From: Streptomyces sp. 1-11
GTDB lineage: Bacteria > Actinomycetota > Actinomycetes > Streptomycetales > Streptomycetaceae
Length of the DNA stretch: 64,000 bases
Reading direction: 5' to 3'
NCBI RefSeq assembly: GCF_007176755.1
Contig: NZ_BJTV01000019.1
Coordinates: forward strand, 62,001-126,000
Both the position numbers and the translations under genes were made by a program. The notes below the pieces were generated by a model. That model worked only from the letters and a program-made list of their open reading frames with translations. It did no database searches and was not told the origin of the DNA. Within the stretch, counting starts at the first letter, position 1; every line of letters starts with the position of its first letter. Below, piece by piece: positions 42,893 through 52,162 of the stretch.

Positions 42893-44056
42893 TCATGACG
42901 CGACCGACGGCGCGGGCGGTGTCCAGCGACGGGTGCGCGGTACGGAACCGGAGACACCGAAGTCCTTCTTGAGGTGTTCGGGGATGGCGTAGTGCATGAC
43001 GCGGCCGCGGGTGAGGGAGGACAGTTCGAGCACGGTGGTGAGGTGGCCGAGGCGGTCCAGCGCCCAGGCGCCCAGCGGTGAGCGGTCCTCGATGGTCTCC
43101 AGCACGCCGAGCAGGTGGGGCACCGCCTTGACGACACTGTCCCAGGCGGTGTGGGGGACGCCGAGCCAGTCGGCACAGGTGTCGCCGATCAGGTGGCGGA
43201 TCAGGGCGGAGACGATCGGATCGAAGAAGGTGCCGGGCACGACCTCCTCGTACAGGTCGATCAGCTGCCCGGTCAGGTGGGCGCCCTCCGGGGAGGGACC
43301 CATGTGCCGGATCATGTACAGGTCGAGGAACCGCCTGGCCTCCTCCAGGTTCTTGGGCACGGCGTCCTGGTCGACGCCGAGGATCGCGCCGACCACGCGC
43401 CAGGCGTAGAAATACGCCTCCGCCCCCTCGACGCTCATGTGGACGCCCAGGCGGTCCAGGCTGTCCAGGACGAGCAGGGAGAAGAACATCTGCCCGCCGA
43501 TCATGTCCTCCTGGCAGATCGGCGTGCCCAGTACCGCGGTGTCCCAGCGGTCCTCCCGCTCGAGGTGGTGCCGGATGGAGGCGTGCAGCAGACGCACCTT
43601 CTGCGCGGCGGGGACGAACCTGCCGCCCGCCTCGAAGGCGTCGGGCCGCATCAGATGGACGGTGAACTGGCCGGTCTCCGCCATCCGCTTGGACGGGTAG
43701 TCCAGCCCATGGGTGGCCGACAGCAGTCGCGCCACGTGGGGTACGACGTAGCAGGCCGGCATGGAGGCGAACGACAGCGCGGTGGAGATGTGGACGTTGT
43801 TGTCGATGAAGAACAGGCGGGCCCGCTCCATCTCCGCCCAGTCCACCCAGGCCGGCGGCACGCTGGTGGCCCGCAGGTACTCGCGGGCGACGTCGGGCAG
43901 TCCGTCGGGAAGCGGGGCGCCGGCGGTGGAGACGTAGCGCATCAGGGTGTTGAACGTGCCGACCTCCCCCCGTTCGAACAGGGTGGCCACCACCGCGTCG
44001 GCGAATTCGTCCCCCGAGCGGCGCAGGGCGTCCATGGAGGCGTCGGTGCAGTTCAT
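42893..44056 (-). CDS. MpaB/DUF2236-family haem oxygenase-like protein
   Basis: The 387-residue helical protein lacks a signal peptide. Family features are FERGEVGTFNTLMRYVSTAG, EMERARLFFIDNNVHISTAL, RMAETGQFTVHLM and the KVRLLHASIRHHLE segment whose His residues are candidate haem ligands. MpaB-like and Lcp-like (latex-clearing) enzymes oxidatively cleave isoprenoid chains. It lies 70 bases downstream of a polyprenyl synthase on the same strand, so it plausibly acts on a prenyl or terpenoid product. Confidence 0.8.
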   Translation of the reverse strand: MNCTDASMDALRRSGDEFADAVVATLFERGEVGTFNTLMRYVSTAGAPLPDGLPDVAREYLRATSVPPAWVDWAEMERARLFFIDNNVHISTALSFASMPACYVVPHVARLLSATHGLDYPSKRMAETGQFTVHLMRPDAFEAGGRFVPAAQKVRLLHASIRHHLEREDRWDTAVLGTPICQEDMIGGQMFFSLLVLDSLDRLGVHMSVEGAEAYFYAWRVVGAILGVDQDAVPKNLEEARRFLDLYMIRHMGPSPEGAHLTGQLIDLYEEVVPGTFFDPIVSALIRHLIGDTCADWLGVPHTAWDSVVKAVPHLLGVLETIEDRSPLGAWALDRLGHLTTVLELSSLTRGRVMHYAIPEHLKKDFGVSGSVPRTRRWTPPAPSVAS

Positions 44057-44126
44057 GTCGGCAGTCCTTCCCGGCAGTCCTTCTCGGCGGGCCGCCCGCT
44101 TTCGACGGTCAGCCGTGGTGGAGCGG

Positions 44127-45179
44127 TCAGTGGTGGCGGTCGGTGGCGAGGCGGGCGTGCTCGGTCAGGGCGTGCCGGGCCGGGTGCGGCAGGTCGAGCG
44201 CGTCCAGGCGGCCGACGGCGTCCCGCACCCGGGAGGCGATCATGTCCTCCACCTCGTCGGGTGCCTTGAGCGCGGTCATCAGTTCCCGTACGTCGCGCAG
44301 GTGGTCCTCGGTGAGGTTCCGGCGGCCCAGCACACCGGCGAGGTGCTCGCGCTGGGCGGGCCGGGCCGCACGCCAGGCCGCGGCCAGCAGTGCGGTGGGC
44401 CGCCGGCCGCGGATGTCGTCCAGGCTCGCCTTGCCGGTGCGGCCGGGTTCTCCGAACAGGCCCAGCAGGTCGTCGCGGAGCTGGAACGCCTCGCCCAGCG
44501 GCAGCCCGTACGCGGAGAGGCCGGCCCGCAGCCGGGCGGTGCCGCCGGCGAGCAGGGCGCCGATGAGCAGGGGCTGTTCCACCGTGTACTTCGCCGTCTT
44601 GTAGCGCACCACCTTCAGGGACACCCGCGGATCCGGGTCCGTTCCGGTGCTGAGGATCTCCAGGCACTCGCCTGCGATCAGCTCCCGTGCCAGGTCCGCC
44701 CACACCGGTCGCGCGCGGGCCAGGTAGGCGGCGGGCAGACCGCTGGTGGCGAACAACTGGCCTGCGAGCGCCATCAGATGGTCACCGACCAGCATGGCCA
44801 GGCAGCGGGCGGCGGCACGGGCCCGGGGCCTGCCGGTGACGGCGGTCCGCAGCGCGACGTGCGCGGTGGGCAGGTTGTGGCGCAGCGGGCTGTCGTCGAT
44901 GAGGTCGTCGTGCACCATCGCGGCGGCGTGGACCAGTTCCATGGAGGCTGCCGCGCGTACGAGGGGCTCGCTGTCGGGCTGGCCGGCCGCGCGCCATCCC
45001 CAGTAGCAGAACGCCGCCCGCAGCCGCTTGCCGTGTCCGGCCGCCGCCCGCAGTTGCTCGGCCACCGGCTCCAGTGCCTGGTCGATGGCGCGGAGCTGCT
45101 CGGCCTCCGCCGCGAGGAACTCGCCCAGGACGGTGTCCACACGGGCCTTGAACTCGGCGGGTTCGAAGCGCTCAGCCAT
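44127..45179 (-). CDS. Polyprenyl (geranylgeranyl-type) diphosphate synthase
   Basis: The 350-residue protein has the first Asp-rich motif at residues 91-96 (MVHDDLIDDSPLR), KRLRAAFCYW (isopentenyl-diphosphate binding), VVRYKTAKYTVEQPLLIG, and a second Asp motif RDDLLGLFG in which the last Asp of DDxxD is Gly. It condenses IPP with allylic diphosphates in the cytoplasm. ATG 45179 overlaps the end of the upstream gene by eight bases. It forms an operon with the MpaB-like oxygenase; no terpene cyclase is present, so chain length and fate are uncertain. Confidence 0.88.
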   Translation of the reverse strand: MAERFEPAEFKARVDTVLGEFLAAEAEQLRAIDQALEPVAEQLRAAAGHGKRLRAAFCYWGWRAAGQPDSEPLVRAAASMELVHAAAMVHDDLIDDSPLRHNLPTAHVALRTAVTGRPRARAAARCLAMLVGDHLMALAGQLFATSGLPAAYLARARPVWADLARELIAGECLEILSTGTDPDPRVSLKVVRYKTAKYTVEQPLLIGALLAGGTARLRAGLSAYGLPLGEAFQLRDDLLGLFGEPGRTGKASLDDIRGRRPTALLAAAWRAARPAQREHLAGVLGRRNLTEDHLRDVRELMTALKAPDEVEDMIASRVRDAVGRLDALDLPHPARHALTEHARLATDRHH

Positions 45180-45453
45180 CGCCGCCGGAGGCCTTCTTCC
45201 GTGCCTTGGTGTGCTGGGCCAGCACCTCCAGGTGGGCGGGCGCGGCAGCGTGACGGTCCAGGGCGATACGGCCACGGGCCATCAGGTCCCGCTGCGCATC
45301 GCGTGCGAGGTCGGGCCCGTCGGACCGGCGCAGCAGCTGCCGTACGGCTTCGACTGCCGAGCCGACGGTGCTGACGGCCAGGTCCGCCAGGCCCGCCACG
45401 AGCAGGACCGCCTGCTCGTCCAGCCCCCGGTCGTCGGGCGGAGAAGATGTCAT
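45172..45453 (-). CDS. Small helical protein coupled to polyprenyl synthase
   Basis: The 93-residue protein starts at ATG 45453 (MTSSPPDDRGLDEQAVLLVA) and ends inside the start of the polyprenyl synthase gene (8-base overlap), so it is translationally coupled. It has a moderately hydrophobic helix (VLLVAGLADLAVSTVGSAVE) and a basic end (HTKARKKASGGDG). I do not recognise a family. The coupling suggests a partner or regulator of the synthase. Confidence 0.65.
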   Translation of the reverse strand: MTSSPPDDRGLDEQAVLLVAGLADLAVSTVGSAVEAVRQLLRRSDGPDLARDAQRDLMARGRIALDRHAAAPAHLEVLAQHTKARKKASGGDG

Positions 45454-45632
45454 GCCGGTTGCCCCCCTGGCTCCTCGTGCCTTCGCGGTCCAGCACACTG
45501 CGTCCAGGTGCGGCCAGGCCCGGGAGGTCTCGCCAAACCACCTCATCGGAGGAACCGGGGGCACGCGGGGTGTCCGGCGCCGGGAGGCCGCGCCGCCGTG
45601 CGCGCGCCGTCCGCCGCCGTGCGGGCAGGGGG

Positions 45633-45941
45633 TCAGCCGGTGTGGCCGGGGTGGCCCTGGGTCAGCAGCTTGTTCCAGGCCAGGGCGAAGACGGGGAAGC
45701 CGAGTTCGGCCAGGCGGAGACGGGCGGCCTTGACGTTCACACCTGTGGCGCCGGTGGCCGTCTCGACCAGATCGACCACGTAGTAGAGGTGGGTGCCGAT
45801 CAGGGCGTACCAGCTCCGGTTGGGGTGCGGGTCGGCGGAGTCGGCGGGGCTCAGGCCCGCGGCGGCGGCGCGGACGGAGTCCGTCGTGAGCCGGTAGGTG
45901 AGGTCGCCCGCGGTGATCGTCGTCTCCGTGACGGTGGACAT
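45633..45941 (-). CDS. Hypothetical 102-residue protein
   Basis: ATG 45941 follows AGGAG at seven bases. The sequence has a beta-rich start (TTITAGDLTYRLTTDSVRAA), an aromatic stretch (SWYALIGTHLYYVVDLVETA) and GFPVFALAWNKLL. It has no signal or clear membrane helix and I recognise no family. It is 179 bases upstream of the isoprenoid operon on the same strand. Confidence 0.6.
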   Translation of the reverse strand: MSTVTETTITAGDLTYRLTTDSVRAAAAGLSPADSADPHPNRSWYALIGTHLYYVVDLVETATGATGVNVKAARLRLAELGFPVFALAWNKLLTQGHPGHTG

Positions 45942-46000
45942 GAGAGGACTCCTGACGTGATCGAGCCGCCGTTCCCGGCGGCGGAGCATACGCTGGTGTC

Positions 46001-46816
46001 ATGCAGGTCTTGCGCGCTGATCGCCGACCGCGCACGCCGGCAAGGTACACGGGGTTGCTGGTCACGTCCGTCCTCGTCGTGATCCAGTCGATGACCGTGG
46101 GACCCTCGGTCGCTCACGCCGCGCCCGCGGCCCCCGCAGCCGCTCCCGTCGCCGCGCCCGCGGCCCCCACTGCCGCGCCCGGCGCTCCCGCTCCCGACTG
46201 CGCGGTCGCCCGGTGTGTGGCGTTGACCTTCGACGACGGCCCGACCCAGTACACGGCCTCTGTCCTGCGGCTGCTGGAGGCCCACGACGCGGTGGCGACC
46301 TTCTTCCTGATAGGGCCCCACGCCCTGCAACGGCCGATGACGGTCCGGCGCGAGCAGCGCGACGGAGACGCGATCGGCGACCACACGGTCACCCACCCGC
46401 ACCTCGTCGCCCTCTCCGCCGACGGCGTCCGCTTCGAGCTGAGCGGCGCGGCCAAGGACATCGCCTCGGTCACCGGGCGGCGGCCCACGCTGCTGCGTCC
46501 CCCGTTCGGCAGCTACGACTCCCGGGTCCGGGCAGTGGCCGGACAGGAGGGGCTCGCCGTCGTGATGTGGAGCCTGGATCCCCAGGACTGGAAGAGGATC
46601 ACTCCCTTCACCATCGAACGGCGTGTCCTCGATTTCGCCCGTCCCGGTGACATCGTGTCCCTCCACGACCGGTACGCGCGCACGCCCGTGGCGTTCCCGC
46701 GCATCCTCACGGGCCTGACCGCACGCGGCTACACCTTCGTCACCGTCCCCGAGATGTTCGCCGACAGCGGTGGAACACACCCCGGCGTCGTCTACCACCA
46801 CGGCCCGAGACTCTGA
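46001..46816 (+). CDS. Secreted polysaccharide deacetylase (NodB-type)
   Basis: The 271-residue protein has a signal peptide (LLVTSVLVVIQSMTVG, cleavage near AHAAP) and an Ala/Pro linker. The NodB domain has motif 1 TFDDGP (Asp78, Asp79), motif 2 H128-TVT-H132, motif 3 RPPFGSYD, motif 4 DPQDWKR and motif 5 IVSLHD. This is the complete metal-dependent catalytic set of CE4 enzymes, which remove N- or O-acetyl groups from peptidoglycan, chitin or xylan. No clear ribosome site precedes ATG 46001. Confidence 0.9.
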   Translation: MQVLRADRRPRTPARYTGLLVTSVLVVIQSMTVGPSVAHAAPAAPAAAPVAAPAAPTAAPGAPAPDCAVARCVALTFDDGPTQYTASVLRLLEAHDAVATFFLIGPHALQRPMTVRREQRDGDAIGDHTVTHPHLVALSADGVRFELSGAAKDIASVTGRRPTLLRPPFGSYDSRVRAVAGQEGLAVVMWSLDPQDWKRITPFTIERRVLDFARPGDIVSLHDRYARTPVAFPRILTGLTARGYTFVTVPEMFADSGGTHPGVVYHHGPRL

Positions 46817-46991
46817 CCGCCGGTGGCGCACGGCCGCGTTCGGGCCGAAGGGAAGTCGCTCATCCCGTAGAAACGGGGTGTTCCACCCGTATTATCGCTG
46901 CACCAGGGCACATTGCGGCCGCAACGCCACCCCTGGCCCGCTTCCACGGCCCGCCAGAGCCACGTCCCGGCCGCCGACCAAGGAGACGACC

Positions 46992-47657
46992 ATGTCCGAA
47001 GGAACGGCGTCAGCAACCGCGTTGACCTCGCAGTACGTCAGCCAGGTGGCCGGCGACCTCGAACGGAACGTCAAGGAGCAGGAACGCGTCAGCGCCGAAC
47101 TCAGCGCGTTGCAGGAGCAGTTGATCGCACTCCAGCACGACCACGCCGTGCTGGTGAGCATGCAGCAGGCGCTCGGTGTCCCCGCTCCCGTCGCCGCGCC
47201 TCCGGCCGCCGGCGGCGGTGCCGCCGTGCCGTCCCCCAGGAAGCAGACCACCGGCGCCTCCGGTGGGCGGCGAACGGCGAAGGCGGCCGCGGTGAAGTCG
47301 CCCAAGAGCCTCAAGCGGGCGAAGCAGACCGGTGCGAAGCCCGCCGCCGGGAAGGAGGTCACCGGGAAGCCGGTCGCGCGGGAGGGAGCCCGTCCCACCC
47401 TGGTCGACCTCGTCCACCGCCACCTCACCGGGCAGAGCGAGCCCCGGTCCGCGGCGGAGGTGGCCAAGGCGGTCGCCGACGCGCACCCCGAGCGCAGCAT
47501 CTCGTCCAACGTCGTGCGCACCACCCTGGAGAACCTCGTCGCCAGGAGCCTCGCGCAGCGGAACAAGCAGGGCAGTTCCGTCTTCTACACCGCTTCCGCG
47601 CCGGCGGAGCCGTCCTCGGCGCCCGAGGAGGAGGCGCAGCCCGACGCCGTGAAGTGA
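46992..47657 (+). CDS. Coiled-coil / winged-helix regulatory protein
   Basis: The 221-residue protein has three parts: an N-terminal coiled coil (~15-65; GDLERNVKEQERVSAELSAL, QEQLIALQHDHAVLVSMQQA), a Lys/Ala/Pro-rich basic middle (~75-130), and a winged-helix C-terminus (~135-200; LVDLVHRHLTGQSEPRSAAE, SSNVVRTTLENLVARSLAQR, SSVFYTAS). Architecture suggests a DNA-binding oligomer with a histone-like basic linker. The family is common in Streptomyces but I know no defined function. ATG 46992 follows AAGGAGA. Confidence 0.72.
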   Translation: MSEGTASATALTSQYVSQVAGDLERNVKEQERVSAELSALQEQLIALQHDHAVLVSMQQALGVPAPVAAPPAAGGGAAVPSPRKQTTGASGGRRTAKAAAVKSPKSLKRAKQTGAKPAAGKEVTGKPVAREGARPTLVDLVHRHLTGQSEPRSAAEVAKAVADAHPERSISSNVVRTTLENLVARSLAQRNKQGSSVFYTASAPAEPSSAPEEEAQPDAVK

Positions 47658-47667
47658 AGTGGCCGCC

Positions 47668-47732
47668 GTCGAGGCGGACACGGGGCCGGGGTGCGGCCGC
47701 GGGCGTCCCCGCGGCCGCCGCGCCGCCTCGAC
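47668..47732. terminator. Two-tier hairpin between convergent genes
   Basis: GTCGAGGCGG (47668-47677) pairs with CCGCCTCGAC (47723-47732). Inside, GCGGCCGCGGG (47693-47703) pairs with CCCGCGGCCGC (47708-47718). Confidence 0.8.
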
Positions 47733-47849
47733 TGCTCGTGTCCAGCCGGCGTACCACTCGGAGCAGGCGGTCCTGGCCACGTAGGGGACGCCGTCGGACT
47801 GCATGCGCCAGTAGGCGAACGCATACGTGGGAGTCGGGCCCGGGCGGCC

Positions 47850-48596
47850 TCACATCCGGGATCTCAGCACGTCGACCTCACAGCCCGACGCGAAGGGGTC
47901 GAAGCCCTGCTCGATCAGCGAGCGAACTGCCAGCAGGCTTCGCAACGACGACCACGCGTGGATCACGTCGAGGTCGATGTCGGTGCCGTAGCCGGCGATG
48001 ACGTCGTCGAGGTGCTCCTCGTGTCCGAGCGTGAAGGTGGCGAGGTCGTACAGGGCATCACCCTGGCCCGCCTCGGACCAGTCGATGATGCCGGTGACCT
48101 CGTCGCCGTCGACGAAGACGTGCGCGATCTGCAGGTCGCCGTGCGTGAACGCCGGAGTCCACGGCCGCAGCGCGGCCTCGGCGACCTGGCGGTTGCGGGT
48201 GACCAGGTCGGCGGGCAGGACGCCGTTCGTCACGAGCAACTCGCACTCGTCGTCGAGTTCCTTCGTCAACTCGTCCATGCTCCGGCCGGCCCGGCCCGGC
48301 CGGGGCGGCAGCGGCGCGTCGTGCAGCTTCCGGATGGCGGCGCCCGCCGCGGCCCACGCCGCCGGCGACCCGGTCGACGGCCCGCCGAGGCGCCCAAGCG
48401 TCGTCCCCGGGAGTGCAGCGGTCGCGAGCACGGGTGGCTTGCGCCATAGGACGTCCGGGGTCGGGACCGGCGCGAGGGACATCGCCTCGACCTCAACGTC
48501 GAGGCGCGCTTGATCGGCGTCCACCTTCAAAAACACGTCGCCGACGCGGAGAGTCGCGCGCTCGGAATGGGCGACGACGACTTCGACCTCATCCAT
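47850..48596 (-). CDS. APH-family phosphotransferase
   Basis: The 248-residue aminoglycoside-phosphotransferase-like kinase has N-lobe GDVFLKVDADQARLDVEVEA and the Brenner motif FTHGDLQIAHVFVD, in which the usual catalytic-loop Asn is His, followed by metal-binding GIIDWSEAGQGDALYDLATF. The HGDLQ-x-x-H variant occurs in many Streptomyces homologues and may still be active. The substrate could be an antibiotic or a small metabolite; nothing nearby indicates self-resistance. Confidence 0.85.
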   Translation of the reverse strand: MDEVEVVVAHSERATLRVGDVFLKVDADQARLDVEVEAMSLAPVPTPDVLWRKPPVLATAALPGTTLGRLGGPSTGSPAAWAAAGAAIRKLHDAPLPPRPGRAGRSMDELTKELDDECELLVTNGVLPADLVTRNRQVAEAALRPWTPAFTHGDLQIAHVFVDGDEVTGIIDWSEAGQGDALYDLATFTLGHEEHLDDVIAGYGTDIDLDVIHAWSSLRSLLAVRSLIEQGFDPFASGCEVDVLRSRM

Positions 48597-48895
48597 GAAC
48601 GACCAGTATCCCGGGGATTATCGCTGGCGTCGCCAGGTTTATCACGTGCGATTACGCGGTTGACCTGCGCGGAGACTGGGGAAAGCTGACCGGTTCGCCT
48701 GACCGGCCCGTCGACGGGCTTTGCAGTCAAGGCGGTGTGGCTCGCATTCAGCCGGTGTGGATCGCGTGGGCGGCCGCACACCGAACCGGCGCTCGTGGTG
48801 GCGGCCCTCCGCTTGAGGGGCAGCTGCCTGGATGGTCAGACCTTCACAACGCCTCAAGGGCGTTACGCCTAGGTGAACTTCAGTCGCTCAGTGTG
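48597..48895. other. Intergenic region upstream of the glucanase promoter
   Basis: There is no gene, repeat or structured RNA that I can support; short frames here are random. The glucanase promoter follows it. Confidence 0.5.
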
Positions 48896-48947
48896 TTGAC
48901 GCGTTCATGAAGCGCTCCCTACTCTCGCGTCTTGAGAGCGCTCTCAA
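48896..48947 (+). promoter_or_regulatory. GH81 promoter with LacI-type operator
   Basis: -35 TTGACG (48896-48901) and -10 TACTCT (48920-48925) are 18 bases apart. A perfect 16-bp palindrome TTGAGAGC-GCTCTCAA (48932-48947) sits at the expected transcription start. A central CG dyad of this type is typical of LacI/CebR-family sugar regulators; the regulator gene is not in the window. Confidence 0.82.
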
Positions 48948-48986
48948 AGGGCCGTACACGCGGCACCCCACGTCAGGAGAGTTCGC

Positions 48987-51900
48987 ATGTCCAGCGACAC
49001 AGACCGGCCAAGACCAGTCGGCAGCCTTCCCCCACGCAGAACCGTATACAGCCTTCATGTCATGGTGTTCGGGGTGGTCGCGGCCCTCCTCGGCACGGTA
49101 CTGGCCGTGTTCGCCCCTCACACGGCGAGCGCCGCCACGGTGGGCCAGGGCAGCTACTCCACCACGCCTCCCGGCCCGTTGCCCTCGGGCTGCGCGGACC
49201 TGTCCACCAACCCGCGCCACTGGGTCACGGCCAACGCCCCGTCAGGCGCCGTGCCGACCAACGACTGGTGGTCGTCCATCCTCTGGAAGCGCACCAACTG
49301 CGCCTACGGTGAGCCGCTGTTCGCGCAACCGCTGGGCTTCAAGGCCCAGTCGCGCGGCCTCGGCTTCTCCTACAGCACCACACCGGCGATCTCCGGCAGC
49401 GCCAAGGGCGTGGGCGAGTACCACTTCAACTACACCGAGGACTTCGTCGCCGGGGTGGCCGGCCTGGGCGCTCCCGAGGTGAAGGTCGACGACTGGAGCG
49501 ACTGGACCGTCAGCCCCGTCCTGAGCGACGGCGCGCACACGTTGCGGGCGACCATCGGCTCCGGCCTGCCGTTCGCGTACTTCCGGGCGACCGGCGGCGA
49601 CGCCCAGATCAAGGTGGCCTCCGGCGCGACGGCCAACGTCTGGTCCCACTCCGGTTCGATGCTCGGCTACACCATCGCCGGGCACGACTACGTGGCCTTC
49701 GCCCCGAGCGGTGCCACCTGGTCGGTCGACGGCTCCGGCACCACCTTCACCTCCTCGCTCGGGGGCAGGGACTACTTCTCGATCGCCGTCCTGCCCACCA
49801 CGCCGTCCACCTCGGCCACGGACCGGGCCGCGCTGGCGGACGAGTACGTCAAGTACGCCTACAACCAGGTCACCGGGACCGCGGTGTCGTACGCGTACGA
49901 CGAGGCGAGCAGCACCGTCACGACGAAGTACAGCTTCACCACCACCGCCATGGAGGGCGCCGGCAAGGCCACGGTCGCGGCGCTGATGCCGCACCAGTGG
50001 CGCAACCTCGCCGGCGGCGCCCCGCTGGCGCAGAAGTACATCTCCTCGCGCGGCCCGCTGAAGGTGCTCACCGGCATCACGTCCTTCACGACGTCGATGG
50101 TCTTCCACGGCGTGCTCCCCGAGGTGCCGGCCGTCGCCGACAGCTCCGGGGCCGACGCCACCACCCTGCAGAACTACCTGAACGCGGAGAAGGCCGACCC
50201 GACCCGGCAGCAGAGCGACGACACCTACTGGACCGGCAAGGGCCTCGGCCGCGCCGCCCGCCTGGCGGAGATCGCCGACCAGACCGGCAACAAGGACGTC
50301 CGCGACGCCGCCCTCGCGGCGATCAAGTCCAAGCTGACGGACTGGTTCACCGCCTCGCAGAACGAGACGGGCCACCTGTTCTACTACGACGACAAGTGGG
50401 GCACCCTGATCGGCTACCCGGCCTCCTACGGGTCCGACCAGGAGCTGAACGACCACCACTTCCACTACGGCTACTACATCGCCGCGGCCGCGACCCTCGC
50501 CAAGTTCGACCCGGACTGGGCCGGCTCCAGCCAGTACGGCGGCATGGTGGACCTGCTGATCCGCGACGCCAACAACTACGACCGTGCCGACAAGCGTTTC
50601 CCCTACCTGCGTGACTTCGACATCTACAGCGGTCACGACTGGGCCTCCGGCCACGGCTCGTTCGCCGCGGGCAACAACCAGGAGTCCTCGTCGGAGGGGA
50701 TGAACTTCGACAACGCCCTCATCCAGTGGGGCATCGCGACCGGCGACAAGACGGTCCGGGACGCCGGCATCTACATGTACACCACGCAGGCCGCCGCCAT
50801 TCAGGACTACTGGTTCGACGCCAAGGACCAGATCTACCCGAGCGACTTCCCGCACAAGGAGGTCGGCATGGTCTGGGGCAACGGCGGCGCGTACTCGACC
50901 TGGTTCTCCAGCGCCCCCGAGCAGATCCAGGGCATCAACCTCCTGCCGGTGACCGGCGGTCACCTCTACCTGGGCGACGACCCCGCCTACGTCAAGGCCA
51001 ACTACCAGGAGATGCTCGACCAGAGCGGCAAGACCCGGCCGACCATCTGGACGGACATCTGGTACGAGTACCAGGCCCTCGGCGACGGTGACGCGGCCCT
51101 GGCCAACTTCCGCGCCAACAACGGATTCACCTCCGAAGAGGGCGAGAGCAAGGCGCACACCTTCCACTGGATCCGCAACCTGGCCGCGCTTGGCAACGTG
51201 GACACCACCGTCACCGCCGACAACCCGCTGACCGCGGTCTTCACCAAGAGCGGCCGGCGCACCTACGTCGCCGCCAACGTGGCGGCCACCGACACGACCG
51301 TGCACTTCTCCGACGGGACCGCCATCAAGGTGCCCGCCGGCAAGACGGTGGCCTCCGGCGCCCAGAACTGGAGCGGCGGCACCGCGACGGGCGGCGTCGA
51401 CTCCAGCCCGAGCCCGAGCGTCACGGACTCCGCGACCCCCAGCCCGAGCCCGTCGGACAGCGCGTCGCCGAGCCCCTCCCCGTCGGACAGCGCGTCGCCG
51501 TCTCCCAGCCCGTCGACCACCGCGGGTTCCTCCCCGGACCTGTACCTGCAGTCCGACGGCACCCTGGCGGGCACGGCGGGCGGCGACGGCAGCGTCACCG
51601 TGACGTCCGGCGACGGCACCAACCACGACGGCACCCCGTACCAGCCGGTCACCATGACCAGCAAGGGACTGAACCTGAAGTACAACGGGGCCACCACGAC
51701 CTTCGATCTGTCGGTCGACGCCAAGCAGGCCGTGGGCAACGGCGTGCAGATGCGGGTGTCCTACGACTGCACCGGCGACGGCAGCTGGGACCGCGTGGAG
51801 ACCTACCGCTACTTCGCCACCGACCCGGTCACCGGCTGGGAGCACTACAAGGACACCCAGGGTCTGCTCTCCTCCCAGGGCACCATGTGCGGCAGCCTGA

Positions 51901-52001
51901 CGGGCGGCACCGTACGGGCGGAGGTCTGGAACGCGATCGGCAATAATCCCACCACCGTGGGCACCGGCAGCCTGTCCGTGCTGCACCTGCCCTTCGCGTG
52001 A
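48987..52001 (+). CDS. GH81 endo-beta-1,3-glucanase with CBM56
   Basis: The 1004-residue protein has a long signal peptide (hydrophobic HVMVFGVVAALLGTVLAVFA, cleavage near ASAATV). The GH81 domain (~50-800) has VPTNDWWSSILW near its start, the catalytic region LNDHHFHYGYYIAAAATLAK with Asp/Glu, NNQESSSEGMNFDNALIQWG and MVWGNGGAYSTWF. A Ser/Pro linker made of 30-base repeats (~805-850) leads to a C-terminal CBM56 (~855-1004). It hydrolyses beta-1,3-glucan such as fungal wall or callose. ATG 48987 follows AGGAG. The LacI-type palindrome at the promoter implies sugar-responsive repression. Confidence 0.94.
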   Translation: MSSDTDRPRPVGSLPPRRTVYSLHVMVFGVVAALLGTVLAVFAPHTASAATVGQGSYSTTPPGPLPSGCADLSTNPRHWVTANAPSGAVPTNDWWSSILWKRTNCAYGEPLFAQPLGFKAQSRGLGFSYSTTPAISGSAKGVGEYHFNYTEDFVAGVAGLGAPEVKVDDWSDWTVSPVLSDGAHTLRATIGSGLPFAYFRATGGDAQIKVASGATANVWSHSGSMLGYTIAGHDYVAFAPSGATWSVDGSGTTFTSSLGGRDYFSIAVLPTTPSTSATDRAALADEYVKYAYNQVTGTAVSYAYDEASSTVTTKYSFTTTAMEGAGKATVAALMPHQWRNLAGGAPLAQKYISSRGPLKVLTGITSFTTSMVFHGVLPEVPAVADSSGADATTLQNYLNAEKADPTRQQSDDTYWTGKGLGRAARLAEIADQTGNKDVRDAALAAIKSKLTDWFTASQNETGHLFYYDDKWGTLIGYPASYGSDQELNDHHFHYGYYIAAAATLAKFDPDWAGSSQYGGMVDLLIRDANNYDRADKRFPYLRDFDIYSGHDWASGHGSFAAGNNQESSSEGMNFDNALIQWGIATGDKTVRDAGIYMYTTQAAAIQDYWFDAKDQIYPSDFPHKEVGMVWGNGGAYSTWFSSAPEQIQGINLLPVTGGHLYLGDDPAYVKANYQEMLDQSGKTRPTIWTDIWYEYQALGDGDAALANFRANNGFTSEEGESKAHTFHWIRNLAALGNVDTTVTADNPLTAVFTKSGRRTYVAANVAATDTTVHFSDGTAIKVPAGKTVASGAQNWSGGTATGGVDSSPSPSVTDSATPSPSPSDSASPSPSPSDSASPSPSPSTTAGSSPDLYLQSDGTLAGTAGGDGSVTVTSGDGTNHDGTPYQPVTMTSKGLNLKYNGATTTFDLSVDAKQAVGNGVQMRVSYDCTGDGSWDRVETYRYFATDPVTGWEHYKDTQGLLSSQGTMCGSLTGGTVRAEVWNAIGNNPTTVGTGSLSVLHLPFA

Positions 52002-52162
52002 AACAACCGAGGCGCCGGTGATCGAGTCCTAGGCTCCGGACGGAACCACGCCAGCCACCCCGGGGACGACCTGGCGGGCCCGTGCAGCGCGGGTCCCTCG
52101 TCCAGATGCCACTTGTCGCCGGGCTGAGGCTGTCGGCGGCGCAGGCTGTCGGCGTACTGCCC

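Noticed and set aside
44127..45179. Polyprenyl synthase considered as an encapsulin cargo enzyme
   Set aside because: No encapsulin shell gene or characteristic long disordered cargo extension is visible nearby.
51409..51530. 30-bp tandem repeats in the GH81 gene considered as a separate repeat element
   Set aside because: They are an in-frame Ser/Pro linker, a common feature of secreted glycosidases.
49242..51986. 914-codon minus-strand frame opposite GH81
   Set aside because: Antisense shadow; the sense frame has signal peptide, GH81 motifs and CBM56.
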